Source: Orientallactaga sibirica
Taxonomy: Eukaryota > Chordata > Mammalia > Rodentia > Dipodidae
Assembly (NCBI GenBank): GCA_036365145.1
Contig: JAEOAD010001176.1
Location: forward strand, 558,001-622,000
DNA: 64,000 nucleotides
Direction of reading: 5' to 3'
Shown: one piece after another, positions 35,263 through 46,350 of the stretch
Layout of the letters: each line of letters begins with the position of its first letter
Numbering within the stretch: position 1 is the first letter of the stretch
Program-made: the position numbers and the translations under genes
Notes under the pieces: generated by a model
Told to the model about the DNA's origin: nothing
Database searches by the model: none
Seen by the model: only the letters and a program-made list of their open reading frames with translations

Positions 35263-36310
35263 TGTTTTGTTTTTTATTGACAACTTCTATACTTACAGAC
35301 AATAAGACTTGATATTTCCATCCCCTCCCCCATTCAGAATTCTACTCTCCATCATATCCCCTCCCTCTCTCCATTAGTCTCTCTTTTAATTTGATGTCAT
35401 CATCTTTTTCTCCTATTATGAGGGTCTTGTGAAGGTTTTTCTAGGCACTGCAAGGTCATGGATATCGAGGCCAATTTCTGTCTGGGCAGTTGCATTGTAA
35501 GGAGTCATACCCTTCCTTTGGCTCTTACATTCTTTCCACCACCTCTTCTGCAATGGACCCTGAGCCTTGGAGGGTATGACAGAGATGTTTCAGTGCTGGA
35601 CATTCCTCCATCCCTTCTCAGCACTATGTTGCCTTTTGGATCATCCCAGTGGTCATCGCCATCTGAAAAGAGAAGTTTCTCTAACCATAAGTGAGAGTAG
35701 CATTAATATATGAATATGAACATTAAATGTAGTGCTTTCAGGGCAGTTTGATGGAAATAATATATACATTTAGCCAGAAAGAGCAGGCTTTATACCTTTA
35801 AGGCTCATGACCTCCCTGCCAGTCTTTTGATTAGGTTTTTTAGTACCAACCATGTATTCCCTCCCATAGAGCAAGCCTTCAGTCCAACTAGAGAGCAGTT
35901 GGTTTCTCCAAAAGCAGAAATGCCACTATTGTACTTATTCAGTCATTTGTCCTGTCTGTCCAAACTTGAGGTTTCCAGTGTCCACTGTTTCCACCACTGA
36001 TGACTTCTGTCTCCCATACAGCTGCATGCAGTGCAGCTTTTTCCAGCTTTCAGTTGGCTGGTTTACAGGGAGAAGGTTTTCTGCTCAGCACCAGCTTCAT
36101 TTCTCAGTGACCTTGCCACTCAGACAAGTGAGGTCTTCAGCAATAGGGTCTTACCATCTGTTACTTGTGGGAAACCAAGGGCCTTGGCAATAACCTGTAA
36201 TGTTTTGGAGGCAACAGAGACTTCCCTGGCCAACACTCACTAGAAGGCATCCCATCCCTGGCACTGAAAATTTTCTGGTAACAATCTATAGCTTCTGGAT
36301 GTGACATTAT
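35263..36310 (-). mobile_element. LINE-1 3' region, antisense, longest copy
   Basis: Runs from tttttattgacaacttctat through ccctccctctctccattagt and catctgaaaagagaagtttc to at least aagggccttggcaataacct. It provides the template that shows the 15838-16842 arms were once joined. Confidence 0.6.
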
Positions 36311-37685
36311 TCAAAAAAGTAGGTTTATATATGTCTTATTCAGGATATCTTGAATTTTGATTGACCTTCCCCCTGCCCTTCTTTTTTACACATTCTCTTC
36401 AAATTTTTTCAAGAACCAAGTGAGAATATAATAATGATTTTCTGAAAAACACAGGAAGGGTTTTTACTTAACATGGAAAAGTTGGCTTGTTTAATAAAAG
36501 AAAAATTTCCAAGATATTTTACAGAAGGAAAAAAATCAATGCAAAGCTGGTTAGACCTGGCTTTTTGTGATGTTATTTAAGAAGAGGTTTGGGGTACCAC
36601 TAGCTTAGGTCAAGCCGAGTAAAGGGAGATAACATCCTTCCTGAACACAAAACAGCTTACAAAAAAGAAAGAAAAGTTTGATGGCAACTGAACTTTTTTA
36701 AGAAAGTCAACGAAACATATGGGTTGGCATTACTACTTACAATATGCATTGACTATAACATACAGCATAGATGACTATGAGATCTCTGGGGGGAATGGGT
36801 CAGAGGTGTCTAACACACTTTGCTTGTGTCTTCACTGAGTAGCTTGTGAGCTCACTTTCTTTATAGAACCATTCCCAGTGTTTCTATGATCACCTTTCTC
36901 TGTTCCAGTTCTCATCTCCTCCTTGTCACTCAAACCCACAACCTCTTAGTTAAAACCATACTACTGGAAGTAGATTCTACTAGTCTCACATTTTTCATAG
37001 TTATTTCTTCCAGGAATAACTAGCTATTCTCATCTCAGCAGTTCAGTGGATTTCTGGAGAGTCCTTCCCACCTAATAACAACATGTCTATGACTTCAGCA
37101 GACATACTTTCTGCCTTGTACTTCCATCCAGTCACAATTGTAGAGCCAGAAGTTTTCTAGCAGAAGGCATCTCCAAGAGGCCATGGCCCTCACATGTGCT
37201 TCTAAGTAACAAGGTTGAAATAAACCCCTTGATAATTAGCAAGAAGCCAGCCTAGTGAGTGAGCACTTTCACAAATGGAGATGCCAGATGATGGAAGTGT
37301 ATATTACAAAAGATCGGGGCTCGTGACAGTTGGCACAGGGATTTCTACCTTCCAGAGCAGTTTGTTAATATTTGTTATCATTTTCAGAAATAAAGTATCT
37401 TTCAAAATGGTTGTGAGAATGAAATGGTGAGTATTTGTCTAATGCTTTCGATGTTTCCTAGGTTGTGTACAAAGCAGAGTGGGAAGTGGGGTAGAGTGGA
37501 GGGGAAAATAAAATAATATGCAGTAATAAAAATATTCATTAAATATCTCCCAGAGAATTTAGGAAGTGGGTGATTGTATAATACTTATTACCCTCCCCCT
37601 TTTTTGAATGATTGAGACTTCTCAAGCATTGCATTGTATTACATAATTACTATTGCTCTTGTTGTTATTAACATTAAAAAATGTT
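36311..37685. other. Intergenic, no gene seen
   Basis: No recognised repeat or frame. 37380-37450 resembles a MIR tail (gttgtgagaatgaaatggtg). Confidence 0.4.
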
Positions 37686-37942
37686 GTCATGACTATCTCA
37701 TTGCTGGGGATAAAGCACTTGACCAAAAGCAGCTGGTGGGAGGAAAGTTTTTATTTTGTCTTACAGTTTCAAGGGAAACTTCATGATGGCAGAAGAAAGC
37801 ATGGCAAGAGAAGAGGCTGGACATCTCCTCTACTACAGCAGGTAGAAAACAGCAGCAGGAGAGTGAGCCAAACTAACAATGGTAAGCTAGGGCTAATAAA
37901 AATCAAGGCCACCCATGCAACACACCTCCTTCAACAAGGGTC
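37686..37942 (-). mobile_element. MaLR LTR, antisense, truncated
   Basis: Same phrases as 21957-22283 (attgctggggataaagcact, gcttacag-like text, agcagcaggagagtgagcca), but the 5' half in its own orientation is missing where the next LTR begins at 37943. Confidence 0.65.
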
Positions 37943-38178
37943 TGTTATAGAAATTCTCTGGAAATATCACTCCATTGACAGTATGAGTCAAAATAGAGGA
38001 GTTTATTACCTGGGGGCCAAAAAGCTTGAGGTAGCTCTCTAAAGAAGCTTTGGCCCTGAACTGAAATTTTATTTCCATTTTGTAGTTTTCATAGCCAAGT
38101 AAGTGAGTACAAGTAAGTGGACAAACAAGATGTGGCAATTTTCATATCAATCATTTTTGTAGTCAGGCCACCCCAACA
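37943..38178 (-). mobile_element. Retroviral-type LTR, antisense
   Basis: 236 bp bounded by TGTTATAG and CCCCAACA on plus, i.e. TGTTGGGG to CTATAACA on minus. The minus strand has an AATAAA signal (ggaaataaaatttcagttc, about 38063-38081). Purine-rich DNA adjoins it at 38179-38201, as expected for the 3' LTR of an antisense provirus. Confidence 0.5.
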
Positions 38179-40100
38179 ATGAACTCCATTTTACTTTGTT
38201 TTAGCCTAAACTGTCTTTCTTTCTTATCATCCCTTTGGGCACTTTCTGGATAGCTCCTTCTTTGGCATTTTTACATCTGCCACAAAGATAAGTTTTAGCT
38301 CCTCAGCAATTAACTCTTACAGTAACTCATTGAATCAGTTCAACTTTTAGCTTCTTTTCTACCACATTCCCTCCTCTTTATCATCATAATACCTTATGAT
38401 TTTGTATGTAATGGCTGGTATACCTAGTTTATCACCTGTATTTTAGTTATTTCCATCCTAGATTGGATGAACCTGGACAGAGCATTTAGAACATGATTTT
38501 AACATGAGTCCCAGCATAATTATTATGAGAGGCCCCATTAGAGCTAGTCTGTGTCCCCATTAGTCCACATAGGAGGCAGGCCAAAGGTCTGGGTACATCA
38601 GCTGTAGACCTTTACAGTCTTGGGTAAGTCCGTTGTCATTGGGAATGCTGATATTGTTACTATTAAATCTTGTATTTAATTTTCAGCAGGAGAAACTAGT
38701 TCATGATTATTGTCCTTGAAAATATGGATGGCAACACAAAAGAATTATTATAATAAAAAGAGAGCCAGGAGGGCCTTCTCTGTACAAGATTAGTCAGCAG
38801 GAGTACCTGTGACGAATCCTATTGTGGAGAAGAGCACAGGACATTCCTTCAGTAGAGGGAAGGGGGATTGTACCATATTCCTCAAAAAGAAAAATATATT
38901 CCTGTGGAAGGAAAAGGATGTCATATGAAGCAATAGTAAATAACTTTATCTGTTCATGAGTGAAAGATATAAAAGTTCCTTAGAACCAAAGTTTCTCTAT
39001 GGATCCCATAAAGTTATCAAATGAGTTGATTGGTCCAGCAAATGGAAGGAGTTAGGATCCTACCCATGTGTCTCATTTTTTGGCATCTCATGTTGAAGTC
39101 CTCAGGCTTCTGTCATGTGTGGGGCAGGGCCACAGTCTTTTTGGCAGGAGCAGATGTCCTCCAAAGCTTGACTTTGGGGACCCTCTGGGTCCCTGGTGAC
39201 CTGTTAGCTGTTACAATTGGCTGAGGATACTGTGTTCTTGATTCTGGTGTGCTGAGTTTATATCATTTGGCTGTGAGTGTGGGCCAAATTGCCCATGAGT
39301 ATGTGGGTTTCCTTGTGTTACAAACTTTAAGGAACCATCATCAGTGGCAGGAGAATGTGGCTTATCTCTATAAATCCAAGCAAAGAGACACCATCAAACA
39401 ACCAGCACCACCAACATACTCAAGTACAAACAGCCAGAACTCTAAATTGATTTTACATCTTAGGCCTCAGCTCTAGATTTACCCAAAATGTATTTTAGGG
39501 CTTGGATCTGAGATCTGCCCTTAGTGATTTATCTCCTTTTAATAAGACATGTCAAGGAGAGATTGGACTAATACAAATCAATAACTATCAGGTAAAATCA
39601 GTGAGGACAATTTTGGATCTTTGGTTTAAAGGAAAACAGTGGCTGACTAATCAGGGCCAGGCAGAAGCAGAAAGGCATGAGTTAATATTTTAGTACTGTA
39701 AGCCAGCATCAGGCAGGGAAGTCTACTTGTCTGAATCTTGATTCATATTGTAACATCTTCTAGTTATATTCTCCTACTGGATGTTTAAGATCATGTAGGC
39801 AGAAAAAATTAACTATATATTATATTTTAGAGGTCATTCATGGTTCTGTAGGAGAGACTTTAGGGACCTGGGAGGAGTTCTATGACTGTCAGCATTGTCA
39901 TCTGCTAGGATAAGTCAAGGCTGTGCTGACCAAGTGACCCTCCCTCTTTTAGGAAGCCTGGAGGATTTATTTTTCCTCCAATGTAACTCTCCTGTTGCAG
40001 ATACATTGATTTGGAGTCCTTCTCCAGGGTTGATCTGGGCCTTCCCTGATCAATAAGACAGGTAACTTACCAGAGGCTAGAAGTTAGCAAGTGTCCCATC
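38179..40100 (-). mobile_element. Endogenous retrovirus internal remnant, antisense, decayed
   Basis: Lies where the 3' part of an antisense provirus should be. Minus-strand conceptual reading of about 38450-38560 gives a GPL-led hydrophobic run followed by small and basic residues, like the membrane anchor of a retroviral envelope. There are stops and frame changes throughout. No intact retroviral gene is present and no second LTR was found, so the 5' part is lost or unrecognised. Family not determined. Confidence 0.35.
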
Positions 40101-40508
40101 GTCTCAGGTGGCCTTCAGACCTGGGAGCAGGAACCAAAATATTTGTTATCATTTTAACTCCAATGTTTCCAATTGACCTTGGCTTCTACATATGGTTATT
40201 AATCACTCAGAGAGACTGTGCATATCTGATTAGCAAAACAGATTTAGTTAAAAAGGTGCAGAACATATCTGGTTTGCAAAGCAGATCTGGTCAGAGATTG
40301 ACACAATGGTTTAAACTCATTCTGATTAGCATGTAAGTTTAGTTGTCAGGTGACAATGTGAGCTATATCTGGAACATAGAAAAAAATACACATTTTATAT
40401 TTTAAGTATCTATCCATAAGTACAGGCAGAACATGTTAGCAGCCCTGGAAACAATATTTTATCCACAAATTTAAATCAATTGATTTAATGTAGAAACTGG
40501 ATGTGGTT

Positions 40509-40539
<31 letters not shown>

Positions 40540-40639
40540 GCAAGCCATGACATCATGCATTAACTGGGCACTGTCCCAGTAAGTTGGAGTGTAACTTTGT
40601 AGACATTCCTATAAAGAGGGAGAAGCCTCAATCAAAATA
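40101..40639. other. Intergenic; (TTTTG)n tract
   Basis: 40507-40541 is a (TTTTG)n repeat. The rest is not recognised. Confidence 0.4.
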
Positions 40640-41760
40640 GCTTCTTTAAGACCCTTGCCCAAAAGTGCTGCATAGTCAGGGCAAATAGATTAAACAGCCA
40701 ATGAGACTGAAGGAGTGTCCCCTACTCCTGGGAACTATAGGATAAGACAGGGCTCTGGATGGCACAACTAGGCTACAATCATCCGGACAGAGGGCCATAA
40801 ACTATAGATAAGCTTGAATTACAGCAGTCATCCCAAGAACAACTGACCAGCTCTCTTAACCAAATTTAAATAACCAGGGACAGCCCCAACTCTCCCTTTA
40901 CATTGCTTCAGAAACTTGTAGCCCATCAATAATGTAAAAGACCCAAGGTGATGTTAAACTGCCTGCCAAAAGGCCTATAAAAAACTTGAGTTTATCCTAA
41001 TTGGGGTGGAAGACATTTGAGAGCATGGAGCTCAAGTCAGCCCACTGGTGTAAAGAAAGGAATTTTCCACCTCTCCTAGTGATGCTCAGATTTCTTGCTG
41101 ACTTAAGACCAGATTTTTTGCAGCATTTCTAGAGCTGTTAGCAGTCAATACTCATAACAATGGAGACTGATTTCAGTAACTGGTAAACCTGGAGTATTTA
41201 TATCCAGGTGTTATATGGCAACTTCCTCTGAACTGAAACTCCCTCTGGATGGAGGAGAGAGGCTCATGAGACTCAGCAAGTAAACAATTCACAAACTCTA
41301 GGAATGTTCTGAAATTTACAAGATTGACAAGGCCCTGCTGCAAGGTTTTACAAGCAGTTAACAATTACAGCAAGCTCCGGGGATGCAGTTTTTTTTTGAG
41401 TGTTTACCCATCCTGGATGGGCTTTCTGATGATGCAGCTGCCTTTGAGTCATCCACACTCTTGTAAAGTAAGCAACCCTTCATTCATGTTCTGTAAGAAA
41501 CCCCAATAAACTCACTGGTTCACCAAGCTGGATTTTGGTGCAATCATACTTTGACCTATTTGGGTAATTTGACCTGTTTGTGTCTCTCCAGGAAAACTCA
41601 CACCACAATAGGGTTTCTGATGATCTGGTCATTGGAAATGGGTTAGACTGGAAGTTAGGAGACGTGGCCTGATGACAACACTTAGATTCCTGGAGCAAAT
41701 TATGCTTGAAGCTATCCAAATCAAATGTTTTAGCTACATGTACTGATGGACTTCATTTTT
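40640..41760 (+). mobile_element. LTR-like region, not classified
   Basis: A TATA-like aaggcctataaaaaacttga near 40972 and a poly(A) signal, aaaccccaataaactcactg, near 41500 suggest a long LTR or two abutting LTR fragments. Termini not found. Confidence 0.3.
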
Positions 41761-41892
41761 ATTTAGTGATTCAATTTTTTTTTTTGTATTTTCTTTCAGT
41801 ACCAACTCTGAGGGTCCTCTGCTTTATATATTTATATAGGCATAGGAATATCTAGAAGATAATATTTTGAGTTGTCAAAATGAGAGGATCTA

Positions 41893-42062
41893 GGGACTAG
41901 GGAGATGGCTTAGATGTTAATGAGTTTGCCTGCAGAGCCAAAGGGCCCAGGTTCGATTCCCCAGGACCCATGTAAGCCAGAGGCACAAGGGGCGCACATA
42001 TCTGGAGTTCATTTGCAGTGGCTGGAAGCCCTGGCACGCCCATTCTCTTCCCACACCCCTGG

Positions 42063-42099
<37 letters not shown>

Positions 42100-42142
42100 G
42101 TCTTCTGAAATAAATTAATAAATACAAATAAAATTTTTTTAA
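41893..42142 (+). repeat. SINE-A
   Basis: gggactagggagatggctta, B-box ggttcgattcc at 41951-41961, (CT)n at 42063-42095, aaataaattaataaa tail. Confidence 0.85.
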
Positions 42143-42939
42143 AAATGAGAGGGTCCACAGGTGCTGACCAACCACTGCTTCTTAATGGCTTCCAGCTGCT
42201 GAACACAGCCCAAGGCAAGACAGGCTCAGCAGCATACATGGCCCCAATGGGAAGCACTTTCCCCAACCTGAACTCAGTGACCTAGTGAGAGAAGCCACAG
42301 GCACTGCAGCCCCCCTCCGCACCTTGTCACACTGACAGAGGATGAGAGGCCTGCCCAAGCTGCTGCAGAGTGACTCACACAGTGGAGGACGTAGAGTGGA
42401 GTGCTGCAAGAAGCTGGGAGAATGGCTGGTGACCTAGGTGGAGCATACCACTTTGGACTTAGGACATCTGGAAGTTGGGGAGGTAGAGGAAGGGGCATCT
42501 TTCTGTTGGAATCCAGGGTTTGGGGAGATCCCTTGGTAAGTGACAGCTTCACCTCACCCATATCCAGGTAATGTGAGAGGGAGGAAGTCAAGAAAGTGCC
42601 CCACTCAGGCAGACTGGGGAAAAACCCACCAGATGAAGAGAAAAGGTCCTTGGCAAAAGTGATCAATGAGAAGACAAGGAACCTGATCCATCATTAGCAT
42701 AAAAAGAGGGAAGAAGAAAGTCTGCAATCTTTATAAAACCCTCATCCCAGCACCCACTCAGATGGATCTCCAGCTTTGGGACCCCTCCCATCACGGCAGG
42801 AGCTTTTGCTTACAATACCAGCTTTCTCTGCATCTCGGAGTTTCTCAGTTCTGGGGCATCCAATACTTTGTTAACCTTAAGGAATAAATCTGAACAGTAC
42901 TGGAGGGGGACTTGCATCAAAAATGGATATCCCTAAGCC
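42143..42939 (+). mobile_element. Promoter-like/LTR-like or L1 5' region
   Basis: More GC-rich than its surroundings. Has tctttataaaaccctcatcc near 42728 and ttaaggaataaatctgaac near 42878, then ggagggggacttgcatca, which could be a primer-binding region, and ccggtgagtccc, a splice-donor-like site. It could be an LTR plus leader, or the 5' UTR of the L1 that begins downstream. Not resolved. Confidence 0.35.
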
Positions 42940-43455
42940 ACCCGGTGAGTCCCTAACTTTTCCCAACTCCCAGCTTTCTCCTCCACCTTCTTAGCTCTCT
43001 GGGTTCCTAATCCACCTCTACCACCAGGAGTGAGTGGCTAATTTCTTCCCAACGTCCCGTTTCTTCCTTTATTTCATCCACATGTCTCTCTGGGTCTCTA
43101 TAGCAGTCACTGATGCTGGGGATAAGTTCCCAATTTCTTCCCAATCCCCCAGCATCCTCGCCTACTCTGTCTGCCAGTAGCTCTAGCTTCCTAACCCATT
43201 CAGTGCTGGGTTTGTGCTCCCAATTTCTTTCCAATATCATTATCCTCTATTCTGCCCACTTGTCTCTTTGGGTCCCTAGTCCACCCACACCACTAAGGAG
43301 TAAGTTCCCAATTTCTACCCAACCCCCTCCTACTCTTCCCACAGGTCTCTCTTGGACCCTAGCTTATTTTCAGGGTGAGCTCCCAATTTCTTTCTAATCC
43401 CCAGCATCCTCTCTTTCTCTGCCCACTTGTCTCTCCTTCCTTAGCCAAGCTGACA
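42940..43455 (+). repeat. Degenerate tandem repeat, about six units of 75-92 bp
   Basis: The phrase gt-gagttcccaatttcttcccaa recurs at about 42950, 43035, 43125, 43215, 43308 and 43378. Each time it is followed by a C/T-rich body with tgcccacttgtctct and a splice-acceptor-like cctag. Plus strand is strongly pyrimidine-rich. Probably a minisatellite or a monomeric L1 promoter array. Confidence 0.6.
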
Positions 43456-43837
43456 ATGAGCTCTTGAAGTCCCCAAGCCCCACACCTGCTACCACCACAT
43501 GTCCATCCTGCCAGCCAAGTAGGCTAGGTAGAGGGATGGTGGGCACTAGAATTGAGGAACATGCCCAGCCCACTTGTTTAGCATGCTACCTGCCCCTGCC
43601 AATCAATGGGGTTGGGCAAACATCATCTCACTCCTTGTTTCAAAGCCTAGTGCAACCCCATACTCCCACAAAGTCACTCCATTTCCTCCCAGCTTAAGCA
43701 GCCATTCTACATGTAAGCACAGCATCCATCCTCAGCTTGTGACCCCCCTACAACATTAGTGCTATCTTGTGTAAGCGCACAGAGTCTCATAAAAGCAACA
43801 TAACTTCTCCAGATATGAAAACTCCCAATAAAAAAAC

Positions 43838-43838
<1 letters not shown>

Positions 43839-43878
<40 letters not shown>
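43839..43878. repeat. (CA)n microsatellite
   Basis: About 18 CA units ending in cacgcatgca. Confidence 0.95.
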
Positions 43879-43879
<1 letters not shown>

Positions 43880-44394
43880 TGCACAGAAACACAGCCCTAC
43901 AAAGCATGCCCAATCCCATAGTACAGGACTCTCATGACAGCTGCTTTGAGGAAAGTACAGACAAATAATTCAAAAGTACAATTGTAAATATATATGATGA
44001 CCTTAAAGAGGATATGAATAAACACCTGAAGCCAAGAGAGCACAATAAACAACTGAAATAATGCAATAGACATCTGATGGAATTCAAAGAGGAAACAAAA
44101 ATAACACTCCAAGAGAATACATCAGCTAAATGAAATGAGAAAATCAAACCAAGAAATGAAAAAATATATATAAATGCTAAATAAAAACAAAATGAAATAA
44201 CTCAAACAAAAAGCTCCCTGGAAAGCCTTACCAATAGAATTGACCATGTGGAGAACAAACTGTCAAGACTTAAGGACAAGGTAGAAGCCAAAGTCAATGA
44301 GGAGTTCAAAAAAAGGTATGGACAAAACATGAGATTTTTGGGACACCCTGAAAAGACCAAATGTTCAAATTATGGATGTATAAGAAGGAGAAGA

Positions 44395-44620
44395 GGGCTG
44401 GAGAGATGCTTAAAGGTTAAGGCACATGCCTGTGAAGCCTAAGGACCCCGGTTCAATTCTCCAGGTCTCACTTAACCAGATGCACAAAGGGGGGGCGCAT
44501 GTGTCTGGAGTTCGTTTGCAGTGGCTGGAGGCCCTGGCATGCCCATTATCTCTCTCTCTGTCTCTCTCTCCCTCTCTCTGTCTCAAATAAATAAATAAAT
44601 AAAAATAAAATCTTTGAAAA
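44395..44620 (+). repeat. SINE-A
   Basis: gggctggagagatgcttaaa, ccccggttcaattctccagg, CT tract, aaataaataaataaataaaa tail. Inserted in the L1 ORF1-like region. Confidence 0.85.
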
Positions 44621-45014
44621 AAGGACAACTTCAGATCAATGTCATAGAAAATATTTTAAATAAAATTATAGAAGAAAATTTTCCAAATCTAGGGGAGGAG
44701 ATGTGCATGAAAATACAATTATAGAAATATAGAACACCAAATAGACACAACTAGATAAGAAATTCTTCATACCCCATTACAGCCAAAACACTAAGTACTC
44801 AAAACACTGAGAAGATATTATAAGCAGCAAGAGAAAAATATCTTGTCACATATAAAAGAAAACCCATCAGAATAACATCCATTTTCTTCAATAGAACTTC
44901 TAAAAGTCAGAAGACCGTGAAATGGGGCATAGCAAGTACTAAAAGACCACAACTGCCAACCCAAATTACTATATCCATCACAATTATCTCCCATAATAGA
45001 AAGAAAAAGAGAAA

Positions 45015-45372
45015 CCTTCTGTGGTAGTTTGAGTATATGGCCCCCAATATATTCAGTGTTTTATTAGTTTGTTGTTTGCATCTGCATCTGGAGGCAATGT
45101 CACTGGGCGGATCTTAAGGTGTGATGGTAGGTTTGAGATTCCATTGTAAAGATATGCAAAGTGGGCCTAGCTGGAGTCCTGAGGTATGCTGTGCTTTGGG
45201 GCTTGTGGCTCTCTCTCTCTTGCCTGGTCCTGTAAAAGAGTAGGCCGCTTCTTCTGCCATTATGGAACTTACCCTGGATCTGTAAGCTTCGATAAATAAC
45301 ATCCCTTCCTCCATAACTGTGCCTGGTCTGGAAGTTCATCTCAGCAAACCTGAAGCTGTCCACTATACCTTC
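45015..45372 (+). mobile_element. Solo MaLR-type LTR, 5-bp target duplication
   Basis: LTR 45020-45367 (348 bp), starting tgtggtagtttgagtatatg and ending gaagctgtccactata, flanked by ccttc at 45015-45019 and 45368-45372. Same family as the LTRs of 48736-50701 but with more differences, so older. The poly(A) signal is in cttcgataaataacatccct. Confidence 0.8.
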
Positions 45373-45549
45373 TATAATTAAAATAGGCTAAAGAAATTTA
45401 TGAGCACTAAACCAGCCCTTCAGAGGATACTGGATAAAATACATCACATTGAAGAGAAGAATAAACATATTCAAGAAGCTACACAAATACAAAACCATAA
45501 CCAAAGTGAGAACTGCTGTTAAGCAAATGAAAACCAAGAAGACACCAAA

Positions 45550-45977
45550 CTCAATGTGATGATTAAGGTGTTGTCAACTTGATCTGTTTAGTAATCCACA
45601 GAAGTTCCTTTTGGGTGGGTCTCCAAAGTTGCTTCCAGGAAGGATTAACTGAAGGAGGAAGTCCTTCCCCCAGAGTAAGCCCTTCCCTCAGAGCAGGTGG
45701 CCCCACTCAGATGGGAACTTTATATAAGGAAGCTCTGCGTGAAAAGAGCCCCTTCCTTCCACTTGGCTGCTGGAGCAGCTTGCTGCCTTCCAGAGTGGAT
45801 TGAAAACCAGCATGGACTGAAGACCAGTGTCAGCTGAAGTCCCATGTGGATTGAAGACCAATGGCTCCTCAGGAAGCCTCCAGGCCCTCAGTGTTGGATT
45901 GGGACTGCTGACGCATCTGGCCATATGGACTGACCAGTTACCAGGTTCCTCTACAGAACCCTGACTAACACACTCAA
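45550..45977 (+). mobile_element. Solo LTR, MaLR/ERVL-like, 5-bp target duplication
   Basis: LTR 45555-45972 (418 bp), TGTGATGATTAAGG to CTGACTAACACA, with ctcaa at 45550-45554 and 45973-45977. A TATA-like ctttatataaggaa lies near 45718. It is a different family from its neighbour at 45020. Confidence 0.8.
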
Positions 45978-46120
45978 CAAAATCATGTACACAATAGGGA
46001 TTAAGTCACACTTTGCTATAAAAGCTCTACATATTAATGGCCCCAATTCCCCAGTCAAAGGACACAAACAGGCTGTATAAAAAACTGGATCCATCCTTTT
46101 GCTATCTTTAAGAAACACAC

Positions 46121-46350
46121 CAGTAGTGAAGAAATAGCTCAGTGGTTAAAGGCACCTGCTTGCAAAGCCTGATGGCACAGGTTTGATTTCCCAGTCCCTA
46201 CATAAAGCCAGATGCACACAGTGGCGCATGTGTTTGGAATTCATTTGCAGTGGTAGGAGGCCCTGATGTGCCCATATTCTCTCTTTCCTTGTTTCTCTCT
46301 ACCTGTTTAACTCTCTGTCAAATAAATAAATAAAATTTAAGAAGAAAAAG
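46121..46350 (+). repeat. SINE-A, diverged
   Basis: cagtagtgaagaaatagctc, gcacaggtttgatttcccag, aaataaataaataaaattta. Confidence 0.75.

Noticed and set aside
37653..38042. 129-codon plus-strand frame
   Set aside because: Runs across a truncated MaLR LTR into another LTR. No domain.
42274..42666. 130-codon minus-strand frame
   Set aside because: Lies in the GC-richer LTR-like or L1 5' region. Low-complexity proline/serine/leucine composition, no family resemblance.
42940..43455. Possible CRISPR-like array
   Set aside because: The repeats are long, degenerate and contiguous without unique spacers, in a mammalian genome.
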